Source: Celeribacter halophilus (GTDB lineage: Bacteria > Pseudomonadota > Alphaproteobacteria > Rhodobacterales > Rhodobacteraceae). Taken from it: 64,000 bases of DNA. A program made the position numbers and the translations under genes. This document shows, piece by piece, positions 61,899 to 64,000 of this stretch. How positions within the stretch are numbered: the first letter of the stretch is position 1; each line of letters begins with the position of its first letter. Where the stretch lies: assembly GCF_900114135.1 (NCBI RefSeq), contig NZ_FORY01000005.1:211491-275490 (forward strand), read 5' to 3'. The notes below the pieces were generated by a model, which searched no databases, had not been told where the DNA came from, and saw only the letters and a program-made list of their open reading frames with translations.

Positions 61899-63371
61899 CT
61901 ATGCCGATTTTTTCGTGGCAACTAAAGAGCTTACATCAACGTAGATAGAGCCGATGCCGAATTGGTCACGATTGCGAAACCCGGAAACGCGCCCTTCAAA
62001 AATGTCTACCAAGATATCTTCGAAGCATCCTGCCCCGCGTTGGCAGGCATAAGAAATCGGATGGAAGTTTCCAGCTTCCGTTTCATCCAGATCCGGCAAC
62101 TCGGAAATCCGCTTCAGGATTTCATCAAGGTGCTTCCTGCCGAACACGACATGACGAACCGCGCCACGAGCAGTTCTGGGAATTAACGGCTGAAGGATAC
62201 CCCGACGATACAGGTTTTCCACCTGACGTTTGCTGGCGCCGAGATACTCGGGGACGTCCTTCAGCAAGATCGCGGTTTTATAGTCTTCAATCAGAGACAC
62301 GGTTCTGGCTGCCTCGAACACCATACCCCCGCTTTCGACTTCGCTGGCGTCCGCAGGGAGCTCACCCATCTTTTTTAAGAGGCGTGAAAGGCGCGGCCGC
62401 TTGACGCCAACAGCCTCGGACAAGCTGGAAAGAGTATGATACCGGCGCTCGGTGATTTCGACACCAAGAACCATTGTGCCGGGCTCCACGGCCGAATGCT
62501 TCACAATGTGGTCACGCAAGAGATCACGGATCGGACCAGGGTCAATCTTATTGCAGCGGCGATCAAGCCAATCAAAGAGCTTCCCATAATATGCCAAGGG
62601 GCCCGCCTGAACAGCCTTGGCGGGTGATGTGCCACGGATGGTGTCCAAGGCCTCTGTGATCGCCTCAGGCCCCTCGCCATAGATCGAAAAACCGATATCC
62701 GTAGCCTCCTCAGTCTGCGGCAAAGAAAGCTTCTTGGGCGTGACCTTATGGCCATGCTCGAGGACACAACCCAGCATTTCAGACGCGGTCAAAACCTGTT
62801 CAATGGTCTGTTCCGCCAGCCATTTATCATTGGGACTGCCATGTCCGTGGACGCGCTCCCGAAGCCAGGACAGATACGCCGGAGTTTCAGCAGTGGCAGC
62901 CACCCTTTCCCCCATAGGTGCATCTCCAAGAGCCACGCGCATATTGTTCGCCTTGGTCTGCGGGGTTTGTGTCAGCCAAACATTGTGACGATCGCACCGA
63001 ACCACATGATGAAAGCCCCAGAGCAGCCGAAACTTATGCCTTGACCGCTGCCCGTCTTCCTCCAGACATGCAGGGCAATAGCAGGCCACCTGAGGAGAGA
63101 GAAATCCTTTCGAAATCGGCTCACTGCGGAAAGATCCTCCCCACGGCAACGTACGAACAGAAGTCCGCTGGATATCTTCAAAGGGAAGCCCTACTCCCTC
63201 CGCAAATGCCGCAACGGCTTCTTCACGGCCTGACGTGAAGTGCTCGACGTTGATCCCGAAATCCTTGAGGAGCCGCCCCATGCCCCAACCAGTGTGCATC
63301 ATGGCCAACCGGTCGGCATAGGACAGCAGCGTTTCTTCCGAGTCGAAAGGGAGCGTGGGCCAAAGGGTCAT
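61899..63371 (-). CDS. tniQ: Third TniQ/TnsD-like protein
   Basis: 490 residues from the ATG at 63371, which shares a base with the tnsC stop (TGATG); an ATG at 63383 is possible. N-terminus LPFDSEETLLSYADRLAMMHTGWGMGRLL, zinc finger CYCPACLEED ... HVVRCDRHNVWL, a long C-terminal part with HTH-like segments (SLSEAVGVKRPRLSRLLKKM; LLKDVPEYLGASKRQVENLYRRGIL). Distant from the two TniQ proteins of the 26-kb element, so a separate transposon lineage. Its operon partner is broken. Confidence 0.82.
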   Translation of the reverse strand: MTLWPTLPFDSEETLLSYADRLAMMHTGWGMGRLLKDFGINVEHFTSGREEAVAAFAEGVGLPFEDIQRTSVRTLPWGGSFRSEPISKGFLSPQVACYCPACLEEDGQRSRHKFRLLWGFHHVVRCDRHNVWLTQTPQTKANNMRVALGDAPMGERVAATAETPAYLSWLRERVHGHGSPNDKWLAEQTIEQVLTASEMLGCVLEHGHKVTPKKLSLPQTEEATDIGFSIYGEGPEAITEALDTIRGTSPAKAVQAGPLAYYGKLFDWLDRRCNKIDPGPIRDLLRDHIVKHSAVEPGTMVLGVEITERRYHTLSSLSEAVGVKRPRLSRLLKKMGELPADASEVESGGMVFEAARTVSLIEDYKTAILLKDVPEYLGASKRQVENLYRRGILQPLIPRTARGAVRHVVFGRKHLDEILKRISELPDLDETEAGNFHPISYACQRGAGCFEDILVDIFEGRVSGFRNRDQFGIGSIYVDVSSLVATKKSA

Positions 63372-63698
63372 CACTGCCCCCATCCGATGGCAGTCAGCTC
63401 AGATTTCACTACATCCCACTCCGCTGAATGAAACGGTGTCATGTCGAGGCCCGGCTTTGATTTCCTGAACACACGTTCAGCGTGCTGGAGGGAAAGCTCA
63501 TCACGCTTGCGGGTAACGGCATCCCGGAGGATCTCTTTGGCAAGTGCCACACTCCGACCAACCTGCCCATGTTCTGCAAAGAGAATGCGGTCAGCCCATT
63601 CATCGTCTGCATCGGCCCGCACACCGAGGGTATTGGCCGATTTCATGAAGTTTTTACCGAACAAACGCGCAGACTTACTACCCGGGCAAATCCTCGAC
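63371..63698 (-). pseudogene. tnsC: C-terminal fragment of a TnsC/TniB gene cut by an IS3 element
   Basis: About 109 codons (RICPGSKSARLFGKNFMKSAN ... EWADRILFAEHGQVGRSVALAKEILR ... WGQ) read open up to the IS end at 63698/63699. The frame continues into IS DNA without a sensible start. No Walker motifs remain. The pattern resembles the last part of TniB ATPases. The gene is therefore disrupted; its 5' part may lie beyond the IS, outside the window. Confidence 0.65.
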
Positions 63699-64000
63699 TG
63701 AGCTACCCCCCGAAATTCGGACAGTGACGTAAGCTACGATTTGCAGTCTGCTGATCTTCGACGAAAAGGAGATCAGAGATGTCGAAACGCAAACAACATG
63801 CGCCTGAATTTAAGGCGAAGGTCGCGCTGGAAGCCTTGAAGGGTGAGGAGACCGCCGCCGAGCTGGCAAGCCGGTTCGGGGTGCATCCGACGATGATCCA
63901 TCAATGGAAACGTGCGCTCTTTGAGGGCGCCTCCGGCGTGTTTGAACGCGGTGGCAGAAAGAATCCCGAGATCAATGAGGAGCAGGTGAAGGAACTCCAC
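63699..64000. mobile_element. IS3-family insertion sequence (left end, truncated by window)
   Basis: The end probably starts TGAGCTACCCCCCG at 63699, where the tnsC frame is interrupted. An IS3-type orfA begins 80 bp inside. The other end is outside the window, so target duplication could not be checked. Confidence 0.75.
63779..64000 (+). CDS. IS3-family transposase OrfA (partial)
   Basis: At least 74 residues from the ATG at 63779 after AAGGAG. MSKRKQHAPEFKAKVALEAL, then ETAAELASRFGVHPTMIHQWKRAL, the HTH_Tnp_1 domain of IS3 OrfA. The frame runs off the window. OrfB with the DDE core is expected downstream through a -1 frameshift. Confidence 0.88.
   Translation, partial: MSKRKQHAPEFKAKVALEALKGEETAAELASRFGVHPTMIHQWKRALFEGASGVFERGGRKNPEINEEQVKELH

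Overview
The window looks like the chromosome of a marine-type alphaproteobacterium of the order Rhodobacterales. Supporting gene blocks are rpmH-rnpA-yidD-ttcA-yidC-engB-argB, the general amino-acid transporter aapJQMP, an ATP12 assembly factor, and a ribosomal block rplO-secY-adk-(sulfotransferase)-rpsM-rpsK-rpoA-rplQ. All calls come from reading the sequence; no database search was run.

Region 1 (1-7415) is chromosome left of a large insertion. It holds a truncated response regulator, a small exported Cys-containing protein, two exported YHYH-domain proteins, an exported PEBP-fold protein, an exported protein of unknown function, and a divergent response regulator/histidine kinase pair.

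Region 2 (7421-33916, 26,496 bp) is what I read as a complete Tn7-like transposon. It starts TGTC and ends GACA, its outer 28 bp match at 20 of 28 positions in inverted orientation, and it is flanked by the 5-bp duplication AAAAG. The right end lies 9 bp from the encoded CCA of a tRNA-Arg(ACG). The core is a leftward operon tnsA-tnsB-tnsC-tniQ-small ORF (22118 to 16252). A second long TniQ/TnsD-like gene coupled to an unknown gene sits just inside the tRNA-side end and is the likely homing factor. Cargo from left to right: an unknown gene; a retron reverse transcriptase fused to a DUF3800-like domain with a candidate msr-msd RNA; a copper module (copA, cueR, a His/Cys-rich exported protein, cytochrome c, Tat-exported multicopper oxidase); a Ner-like regulator and a membrane-anchored HTH protein with palindromic operators and a possible small RNA; and a visibly more A+T-rich defence-like block (a two-gene PD-(D/E)xK unit, an OLD-family ATPase-TOPRIM nuclease, a restriction-endonuclease/STAND NTPase, an HNH-like zinc protein).

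Region 3 (33926-61552) is conserved chromosome: tRNA-Arg, a histidine kinase, a disulfide oxidoreductase and a TVP38-like protein, ribosomal L34/RNase P/membrane insertion genes, a GGDEF-EAL protein, arginine synthesis, the aap transporter, ATP12-HAD-RluA-CrcB-RarA, an orphan LuxR protein and the ribosomal block.

Region 4 (61553-64000) holds a second, unrelated Tn7-like remnant directly upstream of rplO, where rpmD would be expected: a third TniQ gene and the C-terminal part of a TnsC gene cut by an IS3-family element that runs off the window.
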